Source: Cystobacter ferrugineus (GTDB taxonomy: Bacteria > Myxococcota > Myxococcia > Myxococcales > Myxococcaceae). From it: a stretch of DNA of 64,000 bases. Each line of letters opens with the position of its first letter. Within the stretch, counting starts at the first letter, position 1. Positions 52,214-60,684 of the stretch are shown here, in pieces. The stretch is taken from NCBI RefSeq assembly GCF_001887355.1, contig NZ_MPIN01000009.1, positions 310,001 through 374,000 of the forward strand. Reading direction: 5' to 3'. The notes beneath the pieces were generated by a model. The model was not told the DNA's origin, ran no database searches, and saw only the letters and a list, made by a program, of their open reading frames with translations. Made by a program: the position numbers and the translations under genes.

Positions 52214-53046
52214 GGCACGTGCTGAGAGTGGCGCTGTACGTCCTGCGCGAGGCGCTCGCGCGCAAGCTCATCCTCGCCTTCCTCCTGGGCATCACCTGGG
52301 TGCTCATCTTGATGGCCATCGGCCTGCGGCTGGAGGTGGTGGACGGGGCCCTGGCCGCCACGCGCCTGTTCGGCGGCCCCCTCGGCATCGAGGTGAACGC
52401 GGTGGACGTGGCGCTGCGGCCCGTCTTCGTGGCCGCCGCCTATGGCCTCTTCTATTGGGGCCTGCTCTTCGGCATCGTGGCGTGCGCGGACTTCGCGCCC
52501 TCGCTGCTGTCGCCCGGCCGCATCGAGCACCTGCTCGCCCTGCCCCTGCAACGCTGGCACCTGATCGCCGGCACCTTCCTGGGTGTCATGACGCTGGCGG
52601 TGGGCGGCGCGCTCTACGGCGCCGGCGGGCTCACCGTGCTGCTGGGCTTCAAGACGGGGGTGTGGATGCCGGGCCTGCTCCAGTCGTCGCTGCTGGCGTG
52701 CGCGGGCTTCGCTCCCGTGTACGCGGTGATGCTGACCACGGCGACCTTCGCGCGCAGTGCCTCCTTGAGCGCGGCGCTCGGGCTCTTCGCGCTCGGCGGG
52801 GGCGTGGTGGCGGGCAAGCGCGACGCGATCGCGCCGATGATCAACGAGGGGCTGCTGCGCGACGGCTTCCTCCTGCTGACGATGCCCCAGCCCCGGCTGT
52901 CCACCCTGGCCTCCACCGGCGCGGCGCTGGCCGGAGCCGAGCCCCTGGTGCCCGGCGTGCTCGGGCTGCTGCTGGTGGGGGCCTTCACCTACACGCTGGC
53001 GGTGATGGGAGTGGGCTGCTGGTGGTTCGAGGGAAAGGACTACTGA
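52210..53046 (+). CDS. ABC-2-type permease
   Basis: A 278-residue membrane protein with about six helices (AFLLGITWVLILMAIGL, VFVAAAYGLFYWGLLFGIVA, LIAGTFLGVMTLAVGGALYG, and others). The cytoplasmic sequence APSLLSPGRIEHLLALPLQR, with its conserved PGRIEHLLALP, matches the coupling region of ABC-2 exporters. It overlaps the ATPase gene by four bases and is followed after one base by the membrane-anchored protein gene, forming an exporter operon. Confidence 0.88.
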   Translation: MRHVLRVALYVLREALARKLILAFLLGITWVLILMAIGLRLEVVDGALAATRLFGGPLGIEVNAVDVALRPVFVAAAYGLFYWGLLFGIVACADFAPSLLSPGRIEHLLALPLQRWHLIAGTFLGVMTLAVGGALYGAGGLTVLLGFKTGVWMPGLLQSSLLACAGFAPVYAVMLTTATFARSASLSAALGLFALGGGVVAGKRDAIAPMINEGLLRDGFLLLTMPQPRLSTLASTGAALAGAEPLVPGVLGLLLVGAFTYTLAVMGVGCWWFEGKDY

Positions 53047-53047
53047 C

Positions 53048-54157
53048 ATGAACCGGCGACGTTGGCCGTGGCTCGTCCTGGCGCTGGTGCTGCTCGCGCT
53101 GGGCATCGTCGCGATGCGCCTCACGGAGGACAAACCCCCGCCTCCGCCCCCACGCCCGGTGCGCTTCGCCGCGGCGAACTCGGACGTGGCGATGCAGCGC
53201 AGGCTCGCCCGCACCACCTATGTGCCCCCGGCCGCGCGCGACGCGGGCACCGAGCCCCCCAAACCGGTGGATCCCTTCCTCGAGGCCCTGCCGCGCGGCG
53301 AGAACCACACCGCCGTCGTCATCGAGGCCAACGCGGTGCGGCACTCACCCCTGGGGGAGATGTTGCTGGAGTGCCTGCTGATGCAGCCCCAGGCCCGCGA
53401 GAAGTTGGAGGCCTTCCGCCAGCACACGGGCATGGATCCGCTCGAGGGCGTGGACCGGGTGGCCGTCATGGATGATGGGCTCGCCATCTCCGGGCAGTTC
53501 GGCCAGGCGCGCATGGAGTCGATGCTGCCAGGGGAGTGGCGGGCCTCGGCGCATGGCGACAAGGGCCGCGTCTACGTGCCGGCCAGGCCCCTCACCCCGA
53601 GCCAGGGCGACATGGCGGCGGTGGGCACCTGGGGCGACTCGATGCTGGTGATCGGCCGGACGCCAGAGGAGGTGCACGGCATCCTGGATCGCATCGAGGG
53701 CCGGGGCTCCTCGGAGCCCCCGGTGTTCGGCGGCGCGTACGCCTATGGAGACGTGTATGGGGTGGTCTCCGTGGAGCGGCTGGCGGACAGCCTGCCGCCG
53801 GAGCAGCGGGCCCTGGGTGAGCGGCTGAAGCAACTGGCGCCCCGCGCGCACCTCAACCTGGACGTGAGCTCGGACTTCGCCCTGTCGGTGAGACTGAAGG
53901 GGCCGGACGCGGAACGGACGGCGGACATGGCGAAGGCCATCGGCGCGGCCATGGCCCTGGCTCGCTTCGAGGCCCAGAGCCAGGGTCAGACGGAGCTCGC
54001 CCGCGTCCTGGAGTACGCGGGGACGAGCGCGCTGGACGACCACCTCGGCGTCCAGCTCGCGGTGCCCCTGGAAGTCCTCCGCCAGGAACTCTCCTGGTGC
54101 CGGGGTGCCAGCGCCTCCGGGAGCACGGACGCGGGCACACCGGACGCCACGCGATGA
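53048..54157 (+). CDS. Membrane-anchored periplasmic protein of unknown function, ABC exporter operon
   Basis: A 369-residue protein. An N-terminal helix (WPWLVLALVLLALGIVAM) anchors it, followed by a proline-rich linker and a soluble periplasmic domain rich in alternating strands and helices (FLEALPRGENHTAVVIEANA, DSMLVIGRTPEEVHGILDRI, AHLNLDVSSDFALSVRLKG). It starts one base after the permease stop. Nothing resembles known enzymes. It could be a periplasmic adaptor, sensor or substrate chaperone for the exporter. The late single Cys near residue 355 has no lipobox around it. Confidence 0.7.
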   Translation: MNRRRWPWLVLALVLLALGIVAMRLTEDKPPPPPPRPVRFAAANSDVAMQRRLARTTYVPPAARDAGTEPPKPVDPFLEALPRGENHTAVVIEANAVRHSPLGEMLLECLLMQPQAREKLEAFRQHTGMDPLEGVDRVAVMDDGLAISGQFGQARMESMLPGEWRASAHGDKGRVYVPARPLTPSQGDMAAVGTWGDSMLVIGRTPEEVHGILDRIEGRGSSEPPVFGGAYAYGDVYGVVSVERLADSLPPEQRALGERLKQLAPRAHLNLDVSSDFALSVRLKGPDAERTADMAKAIGAAMALARFEAQSQGQTELARVLEYAGTSALDDHLGVQLAVPLEVLRQELSWCRGASASGSTDAGTPDATR

Positions 54158-54164
54158 GCGCCGA

Positions 54165-54187
54165 CGGCCGCCCCGTGGCGGCGGCCG
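54165..54187. terminator. Hairpin between convergent genes
   Basis: CGGCCGCC and GGCGGCCG form a perfect 8-bp stem with a 7-base loop in the 39-base gap between the exporter operon and the desaturase. It lacks a T-run, so its strength as a terminator is doubtful. Confidence 0.4.
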
Positions 54188-54196
54188 CGTGGAGGC

Positions 54197-55249
54197 TCAG
54201 CCGACGCGGGCGGCGGCGGGCAGCGGGTGCGGCACCCGCTCACCTTCGCTGAGGGCCACGGGGCAGCGTCCCCGCCAGCAATCGACGACCGTGTGGCGGC
54301 CGAGGAAGTAGCCGTCACAATGGTGACCCGCCGCGTACCACGGCAGGCTCATGCAGTAGTCGTGAGCCCGAGGCAGCGCGTGGAAGGGGATGCGCGGATC
54401 CAGGTGGTGCAGCAGGTGGTAGCCATTGTTCCGGGGGTGGAAGAAGAGCTTTCCCAGACCCGAGCGGGGCGAGTTCCGGCTGAAGCCCTTGAGCGAGCCC
54501 GGACTCAGGCCGACATGGTCGGTGATCTCCCGGAACGTGGTGATGACGTGGAAGACGGTGGCCCTGGCCACCAGCCACAGACCCAGGAACCCCGCGGCGC
54601 CCCAGGGACCCGACACCAGCGCGAGCACGCCCAGCACCACGGCCCACCACGCGGCGATCCCCGCCCTCTCCTTCCAGGAGATGCGCGGCAGATGGCCCAG
54701 CACGGAGCCCCTCCACGCCGGCCAGGAGAACACGTTGACCGCGAGAATCCTGGGCCAGGACATCTGATGGAACTCGTCCCGGTGGATGTAGTCTGGATCG
54801 TCCTGGGGCGAGCCCAGGTGACGGTGATGCGTGCGGTGACTGTCCCGATACAGGCCCGTGGAGTTGAAGAGCGCCGGCGCGAGGAAGAATCGAACCCAGA
54901 CGTCGTTCCTCGCGCTCTCGTCGGCCAGGCTCCAGTGGCCTCCATCGTGGAGGAGGTTGCCGAGCGAGCGTTGCCGGTTGCCGATGAGCAGCACGGCGAG
55001 CGGAGCCAGCCAGGGCGACACGTACACGCACGCCGCCCAGGCCGCGAAGACGAGCGCCCAGTCCACGAGGAGCGCCTGCGCCGTCTGGGCCGAGGAGCGC
55101 GCCTCGAACTGCTTCAGCCCCGCGAGCAGCCCCTGCTGCGAGAGCGCGGCGCGGAACTCGGACAGATCCTCGGTGACGCCCGCTTGATAGGGACAATCAC
55201 GCCGTTCGGCGACGGGGGTGGGATCGAAGAACGCCGGAAGGGTTTCCAT
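54197..55249 (-). CDS. Membrane fatty acid desaturase/hydroxylase family
   Basis: A 350-residue integral membrane di-iron enzyme. His boxes are HDGGHW, HRTHHRHLG and GYHLLHHLDPRIPFH, in normal spacing. About four helices surround them (LVDWALVFAAWAACVYVS, LAPLAVLLIGN, AGIAAWWAVVLGVLALVSG, GAAGFLGLWLVARATVFHVI). It introduces a double bond or hydroxyl group into acyl chains. The start at 55249 has CGAGGTTG upstream. It follows a NarL-type response regulator and histidine kinase on the same strand, which recalls the DesK-DesR control of a desaturase in Bacillus. Confidence 0.88.
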   Translation of the reverse strand: METLPAFFDPTPVAERRDCPYQAGVTEDLSEFRAALSQQGLLAGLKQFEARSSAQTAQALLVDWALVFAAWAACVYVSPWLAPLAVLLIGNRQRSLGNLLHDGGHWSLADESARNDVWVRFFLAPALFNSTGLYRDSHRTHHRHLGSPQDDPDYIHRDEFHQMSWPRILAVNVFSWPAWRGSVLGHLPRISWKERAGIAAWWAVVLGVLALVSGPWGAAGFLGLWLVARATVFHVITTFREITDHVGLSPGSLKGFSRNSPRSGLGKLFFHPRNNGYHLLHHLDPRIPFHALPRAHDYCMSLPWYAAGHHCDGYFLGRHTVVDCWRGRCPVALSEGERVPHPLPAAARVG

Positions 55250-55433
55250 GTGATTCAACCTCGAGGAAGCGGACTCCAGTGTCGCCGTTTCCCGCGCGAG
55301 TGTCTCATACACGGGCCCACCAGCTCTCTGGCCGACAACGCCTCGAGCACTCCCTCGGTGAGCGAGCGTGGAGGACATGGGAGTATCGCCTCCCTGTCCG
55401 ACGCACTGCGTCCACGTTTGCTCGGGGGTGGGC

Positions 55434-56090
55434 TCAGCGTTGCTTGAGTCCTTCACGCCAGGCGAAGGCGGCGGCCTGGGTGCGGTCCTCCACCTGGAGC
55501 TTTCCGAGGATGTTGCTCACGTGGGACTTCACCGTCTTCTCGCCAATGCCCAATCGCTGGGCGATGTCCGTGTTGGTGAGGCCGTCGGCGACGAGCAGCA
55601 GCACCTGTCGCTCCCGCTCGCTCAGTTGGGAATGAAGAGGGGGAATCTCCCGCTCCCGGGTGGGCTGGCGCAGCGAGCGGACGACCTGGCTGGCGACCTG
55701 CGGAGAGAGGGTGGCCTCGCCACTGGCCGCCTTGCGCACCGCCTGGACCAGCTCGTCGGCGCTCGCGTCCTTGAGGAGGTACGAGAGCGCACCGGCCCGG
55801 AGTGCCGGGAGGATGTGCTCGTCCTCATGGTACGAGGTGAGCATCAGGATCTGGGTGCGCGGGCTCACCTCCTTCAGCCGCCGTGTCGCCTCGATGCCGC
55901 CGATGCCGGGCATCATCAGATCCATCAGCGCCACGTCGGGTGCGTGCTCGCGCGCCAGCTCGAGGGCCTGTTCGCCGGAGCCCGCCTCACCCACGACCTC
56001 GATGTCCTCCTGCGCCCCGAGCAATGCGCGCACGCCCTGCCGGACGACGGTGTGGTCATCGATGATGAGGACGGTGATCGAAGAGGACAT
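55434..56090 (-). CDS. NarL/LuxR-type response regulator
   Basis: A 218-residue regulator. The receiver domain has the acidic pair in VLIIDDHTVVRQGV, the phosphoacceptor Asp in DVALMDLMMPG, Thr in LMLTSYHED and Lys in LLKDASADEL. The C-terminal HTH is LSERERQVLLLVADGLTNTD then IAQRLGIGEKTVKSHVSNIL. It starts four bases downstream of the partner kinase stop, so the pair is one operon. The gap to the desaturase gene is about 184 bases, so a separate promoter for the desaturase is likely. Confidence 0.93.
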   Translation of the reverse strand: MSSSITVLIIDDHTVVRQGVRALLGAQEDIEVVGEAGSGEQALELAREHAPDVALMDLMMPGIGGIEATRRLKEVSPRTQILMLTSYHEDEHILPALRAGALSYLLKDASADELVQAVRKAASGEATLSPQVASQVVRSLRQPTREREIPPLHSQLSERERQVLLLVADGLTNTDIAQRLGIGEKTVKSHVSNILGKLQVEDRTQAAAFAWREGLKQR

Positions 56091-56094
56091 GGGT

Positions 56095-57570
56095 TCAGCT
56101 CCCGTCTGCCTGGGCGTGGAAGGTCACCTGGAGCCGAACGCCCTTCCGCTCCTCGGATCCGATGGAGAAGCCTCCCCCCGGAAGCGCCTCGGCCCGCTCA
56201 CGCATGATGTCCAGGCCCATGCCGCCCGAGCGGGTGGCCGGCAGCCCCCGGCCATCGTCCTCGATCTCGAGGGTGTAGCGCGACGGACCCGCGCGCTCGA
56301 GCGACACCCGCGCACGGGACGCCCCACTGTGACGCGCGATGTTGGCCAGGCCCTCCTGAACGATGCGGGTGAGGGCCTCGGCGACGTGCGCGGGCAAGGC
56401 GTCCTCGGACAGGCGCGTCTCGGCGCTGATGCCGGTGCGCCTGGACCAGGTCTCCACCTCGCGGGACAGCTGCGTCGTCCAGGACTCCCGTTGAGCGGAG
56501 GGCCGAAGCTGCCGCAGGATGGCCATCAGGTCGCGCTGCGACCCTCCCACCAGCTCGCTGGCCTGTACCAGGTGGGCCTCCGCCTTCTCCGGATTGCGCG
56601 GCAGCAGCGTCCGGGCGGCGCCGAGCTGCATCGCGGTGGCGAACAGCCGCTGTTTCACCGTGTCGTGGAGGTCGCGCGCGAGGCGGTTGCGCTCCTCGCT
56701 CGCGGCGAGCTCCTGGCGCAGCGTCACCAGGGTCCTCAGCTCACCGGCCATCTGGTTGAGATGCTCGGCCAGCGCCGCGAGCTCGTCCCCTCCCGGCACC
56801 CGGGCCACCGCCTCGAAGTCCCCTCGAGCCCAGGCGCCGGTCGCGTCGATCATCGGCTGGAGACGGCGGACGAGCCGGCGCGTGATGAACGCGCCGAACA
56901 GCAAACTGGCCAGCCCGCTGAGCAGCGCGAGCATCACCCCACTGGAGGTGATCACCCTCACCACGGACGCGGCGAAGTCACCCATTGCGAAGGGAGCATC
57001 GAGCCGCACCACCACGGCCCCGAGCACCCGGCCGTCCTGGCCGCGGATGGGTGTGGCGAAGCACATGCCGCCGTCCTCGCCGCGTGAAGCCAGGCGCTCG
57101 GGCTCGCTCGCTCCGCTCAAGGCCCGCTCGAGCAGGAGCGTCTCCTCGGCGGTGCGCGCCGACGCGGCGACCCGGACCAGCGCCTCCGGTTCGACCGAGA
57201 GCGTCAGCACCTCGCCACCGGAGGAGTCGAACACGCGCGCGACCCCCCGGCGAGGACCCGCGACTTCCAGCCTCACCTCGAGTGGACCCTTGGGAAGGTC
57301 GGTGGCCCGGACCCGGGCGAACTCCCGCGAAAGCTGCTGCTCCAGGGCCGCCACATCGGGAGGGCGCGTCACCATCGCGGGTGCCAGCCGCGGCGCGAAC
57401 GCCAGCGTTTCCTCCGCCATCCCGATGACCGGGAGATCGGTGCGAAGCAGGAGGTAGCCCAGCCCCATGAGCAGCGCGAAGAGGAGCAACACCGTGGCCC
57501 CGAGCGTCGCCCCCGCATAGGCGAGCGTCAGCCTCCATTGGAGGCGGTGCCATGGACGGACGGAACGCAT
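56095..57570 (-). CDS. NarL-type (HisKA_3) sensor histidine kinase
   Basis: A 491-residue membrane kinase. Two helices (LTLAYAGATLGATVLLLFAL and VITSSGVMLALLSGLASLLF) enclose a periplasmic sensor of about 170 residues. A HAMP domain follows (RRLVRRLQPMIDATGAWARG). The dimerisation helix carries ERNRLARDLHDTVKQRLFAT (phosphorylated His), and the ATPase has a G1-type box EIEDDGRGLP and SGGMGLDIMRERAEAL. The sensor domain has no motif I know. It differs from DesK, which has several helices, but pairs with a desaturase-linked regulator. Start at 57570 has no clear ribosome site. Confidence 0.9.
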   Translation of the reverse strand: MRSVRPWHRLQWRLTLAYAGATLGATVLLLFALLMGLGYLLLRTDLPVIGMAEETLAFAPRLAPAMVTRPPDVAALEQQLSREFARVRATDLPKGPLEVRLEVAGPRRGVARVFDSSGGEVLTLSVEPEALVRVAASARTAEETLLLERALSGASEPERLASRGEDGGMCFATPIRGQDGRVLGAVVVRLDAPFAMGDFAASVVRVITSSGVMLALLSGLASLLFGAFITRRLVRRLQPMIDATGAWARGDFEAVARVPGGDELAALAEHLNQMAGELRTLVTLRQELAASEERNRLARDLHDTVKQRLFATAMQLGAARTLLPRNPEKAEAHLVQASELVGGSQRDLMAILRQLRPSAQRESWTTQLSREVETWSRRTGISAETRLSEDALPAHVAEALTRIVQEGLANIARHSGASRARVSLERAGPSRYTLEIEDDGRGLPATRSGGMGLDIMRERAEALPGGGFSIGSEERKGVRLQVTFHAQADGS

Positions 57571-57728
57571 CACGGCGGGAGCTTGCCACGCGAGCGCCGG
57601 GCCGCCCACCGTCTCCGGGCGGGTGCGACACTCCGCCTCCAGACGGAGCGGCGGCCCGGCCCGGGCCCGATGTGCGGCCTCGCCGACGCTGGCAGGGTTC
57701 GCGGCGGGCTGGGGGAGGTCAGCTCCAC

Positions 57729-60671
57729 ATGAACCGATTGCTTTTCACCAGTCTCCTGCTCCTCGCCGCGTTCGGCTGCGCCGGACCCAGACTCCCGCAG
57801 CACGTGACGACCCGCTTCGCACGCGAGGACGTACGCAAGCTGGAGACCCCGAATCTCGACGTGTACTACGTGGCGAGCCAGAAGGAGAACGCCTACCGGC
57901 TCGTGGCGAAGCTGGAGCGGTGCCTGAAGCCCCTGCGGGCGCATGCCCGAAGCGGCTCCAGGAGAGCCAAGCCGGTGGTCTACCTGACCCCCGCCGTGCT
58001 CAACAACGCGAACGTGCAGCCGGCCGCGTTCGGCTTGTTCGAACACATGGTGCTGAACACCTCCGTGAATGCGGAGCAGATCATGCTCCTCGGCGTCCCA
58101 TTGACGCACATGGAGGCCGTCGCCTGCCACGAGGCGGTCCACTACGTGCACCTGCAGCAGACCGACGGGCTGTGGAGCGCGGTCAACCTGGTCACCGGCA
58201 ACGTCTGGTCGCCCAACACCGTGCTGGATGCCTGGTTCAGCGAGGGGCTGGCCACCTGGTACGAAGCCACCTTCACGGAGGGCATGGGGCGCCTGAACAG
58301 CCCGATGTGGCGCGGGTGGTATCGCTCCTTCCTGCAGCAGCGCGGAGGCCGCATCGGCGCCGGAGACCTGCTCGGGGCCCGCGACGTCCCCAATGGGCCC
58401 TACCTCGCCGGGAGCTACTTCATTGACTTCCTCGCCCGGAAGTACGGCGAGGAGAAGCTCTGGGAGTTGATCGATCTCCAGGGCCACTCCATCTTCTCCC
58501 CGCTTGGGGTGACGCTGCGGTTCTCGAAGGTGTACGGCAAGACCATCGGCGAGCTGCTCGAGGAGTACAACCAGGAGCTCGCCGGGACCTTCCATCCGCG
58601 CACGCGCCCCGCGGAGCAGCGCGTGCTGGAGGCCTCGCTCGGAAGAGAAGCCCGGCTCGCCGTGTCGCCCGCGGATGGCGCGGTGGCGCTCATCCGCTCC
58701 GGCCTGGACGCGACGGCCACGCTGCGCATCCAGGAGCGGTCGGGGGCCATCCGCTTCGAACGGCCCCTGAGGCCCATCCTTCCGGGGCGCCGCTGGATCG
58801 CCGCCGGGCCCACGGCGACGAGCGGCATGAGCTTCACCGCCGATGGCCGCTGGCTGTTCTTCGTCAGCGCCGACTTCTCCGAGCTGGGAGACTTCACCGC
58901 CCGGCTCTGGAAGGTGGACGCGAGGAGCGGGGAGGTGGTCCAGCTCTGGGATGGGATCGAGGGCATCGGTGGCGCGGTCCACCCGGAGGGCTCGTCGTAC
59001 GTCTACGTCGAGGTGAAGGGAGACACCGCCAACCTCGTGAAGCTGGAGCTCGCGACCGGGGCGCGCACGTCCTTGACGGACTTCACCGGGACGGAGTCGC
59101 TCGCGGCGCCAGCGTATTCGCCCACGGGCGACCGCATCTCCTTCTCCCGCTGGACGGGGCGCGGCTTCGACCTCTTCGTCCGCGGACCGGACGGCGCGCT
59201 CGAGCAACTCACCTTCGATGGCCGCTTCAACTTCGGGTCGCGCTGGGTGGATGAACGCCGGCTGGTGTTCCTGCGCGAGCACGAGGAGCTCGCCCAGGTG
59301 CATCTGCTCGATCTCGAGGACCGACACGTCCAGCGGCTCAGCGACGCGCCGTGGATCGCGCTGGATCCCTCGCCGATCGACGGGTCCCGCGTGCGCTTCC
59401 TGAACCGGGAGGGCCTGGACTGGTCGCTGGACGAGATCGCCCTTCCCTCCCCCACGTCCTCGACTCCGCCCCCGGCGGCCCCTGGCTCGGGGAGCCTCGG
59501 CGCCGAGGTGCTGTCCAGGGTGCTCGGCGCCAGTGGCGCCATCCCGAATCACGCGCCTGCCGAGGTGGAAGTCCGCTCCGACGAGCCGTACGCGCCACTG
59601 GACGGGCTGTTGCGTCCGACGATGCACCTGCCCCTCATCGGCCTGTGGAACACGCAGGCACCGGACGGGTCCGTGCGGTGGAACCGCCTCGTGGGCATGG
59701 CGCGGCTTCAGGGAGCGGACCGGCTCGGGCTTCACAACTACCTCGCCCAATTCTCCTTCGACTCGGAGAACACGCGGACGAACCTGTCGCTGAGCTATGG
59801 CAACTACCAGCTCGCGCCGTGGTACCTGGACGTGAGCGGCGGCCGGAGCACCGATGGCACCCTGCTCGACTGGACGGCGAGCCTCTCCGCTTCGAGATCC
59901 TGGTGGAACTCCATCGACGTGCGGTTCGCGGGGGAGTTCCTCGACCGGACGCTCGGCGCGACGGAGGGTGCATCCTCCCGGCACGTGCGTCTGGCCGGAC
60001 CCCGGCTGTCCGCGGGCTATTCGGCGGTGGACTCCACCACGTATGTGAATCGCCGCGGGCTCGTCCTCACCCTGTCCGGTGCGGCGTTCCCCTCCCAGGT
60101 GAGCACGGAGGGCCTGTTCGATCTACGCGGGGCGATGACCGCCTTCCTGCCGCTTCCCATCCTGCGGCGCGACGAGCTGGAGCTCACGGTGACGGCACGT
60201 GCCATGCCGGGCTCGAGCCAGGAACTGCTCCAGCTCGGAGGGTTCGCCCGGGGAATGAGCCTGTACAACATCGGGGCCGCCCCGCCACAGGCGCCGCGGG
60301 ACACCTTCCTTCCACCGGGCGCGACATTCCAGGAGCCGCTTCGCGGCTACGAGGACTTCTCCCTGTTCGTCAACCACGCGGCGGTTGGTGGGGTGCGCTA
60401 CAGGGTGCCGCTGATCATCGACCGGGGGTGGACCTCGTTGGCGTACCTCTTTCCATCGGTGCACTTCCGTGAGCTGGATCTGGAAGGCTTCGCCCAGGCC
60501 GCCCTGGCGGTCGACAATACCGGGAGACGCTGGCACCGCGTTGCCGGCGGGGCCGCGTTCTTCCGCCTCAACGTCGGCGGATACTTCCCGCTCAGCCTCT
60601 ACTACCAGTTCGCTCACCGGTTCGATGACGGGTTGAAACCGTTGCACACGTTCGGGCTGAGCTTCGACTAG
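57729..60671 (+). CDS. HEXXH-peptidase / TolB-like propeller / beta-barrel lipoprotein
   Basis: A 980-residue outer-membrane protein. The signal ends LLLLAAFGC (weak lipobox). Residues about 25-320 hold a zinc-peptidase-like region with VACHEAVHYVHLQQT (HEXXH) and WFSEGLATWYEATFTEGMG, whose Glu would be the third zinc ligand, as in M1-type gluzincins. About residues 330-600 form TolB-like propeller repeats (GMSFTADGRWLFFVS, GAVHPEGSSYVYVEV, APAYSPTGDRISFSR). About 620-980 form a barrel with many amphipathic strands, ending in LYYQFAHRFDDGLKPLHTFG. GGGGGAGG precedes the ATG at 57729. Substrate unknown. Confidence 0.75.
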   Translation: MNRLLFTSLLLLAAFGCAGPRLPQHVTTRFAREDVRKLETPNLDVYYVASQKENAYRLVAKLERCLKPLRAHARSGSRRAKPVVYLTPAVLNNANVQPAAFGLFEHMVLNTSVNAEQIMLLGVPLTHMEAVACHEAVHYVHLQQTDGLWSAVNLVTGNVWSPNTVLDAWFSEGLATWYEATFTEGMGRLNSPMWRGWYRSFLQQRGGRIGAGDLLGARDVPNGPYLAGSYFIDFLARKYGEEKLWELIDLQGHSIFSPLGVTLRFSKVYGKTIGELLEEYNQELAGTFHPRTRPAEQRVLEASLGREARLAVSPADGAVALIRSGLDATATLRIQERSGAIRFERPLRPILPGRRWIAAGPTATSGMSFTADGRWLFFVSADFSELGDFTARLWKVDARSGEVVQLWDGIEGIGGAVHPEGSSYVYVEVKGDTANLVKLELATGARTSLTDFTGTESLAAPAYSPTGDRISFSRWTGRGFDLFVRGPDGALEQLTFDGRFNFGSRWVDERRLVFLREHEELAQVHLLDLEDRHVQRLSDAPWIALDPSPIDGSRVRFLNREGLDWSLDEIALPSPTSSTPPPAAPGSGSLGAEVLSRVLGASGAIPNHAPAEVEVRSDEPYAPLDGLLRPTMHLPLIGLWNTQAPDGSVRWNRLVGMARLQGADRLGLHNYLAQFSFDSENTRTNLSLSYGNYQLAPWYLDVSGGRSTDGTLLDWTASLSASRSWWNSIDVRFAGEFLDRTLGATEGASSRHVRLAGPRLSAGYSAVDSTTYVNRRGLVLTLSGAAFPSQVSTEGLFDLRGAMTAFLPLPILRRDELELTVTARAMPGSSQELLQLGGFARGMSLYNIGAAPPQAPRDTFLPPGATFQEPLRGYEDFSLFVNHAAVGGVRYRVPLIIDRGWTSLAYLFPSVHFRELDLEGFAQAALAVDNTGRRWHRVAGGAAFFRLNVGGYFPLSLYYQFAHRFDDGLKPLHTFGLSFD

Positions 60672-60684
60672 CGGAGGTGCGTGT

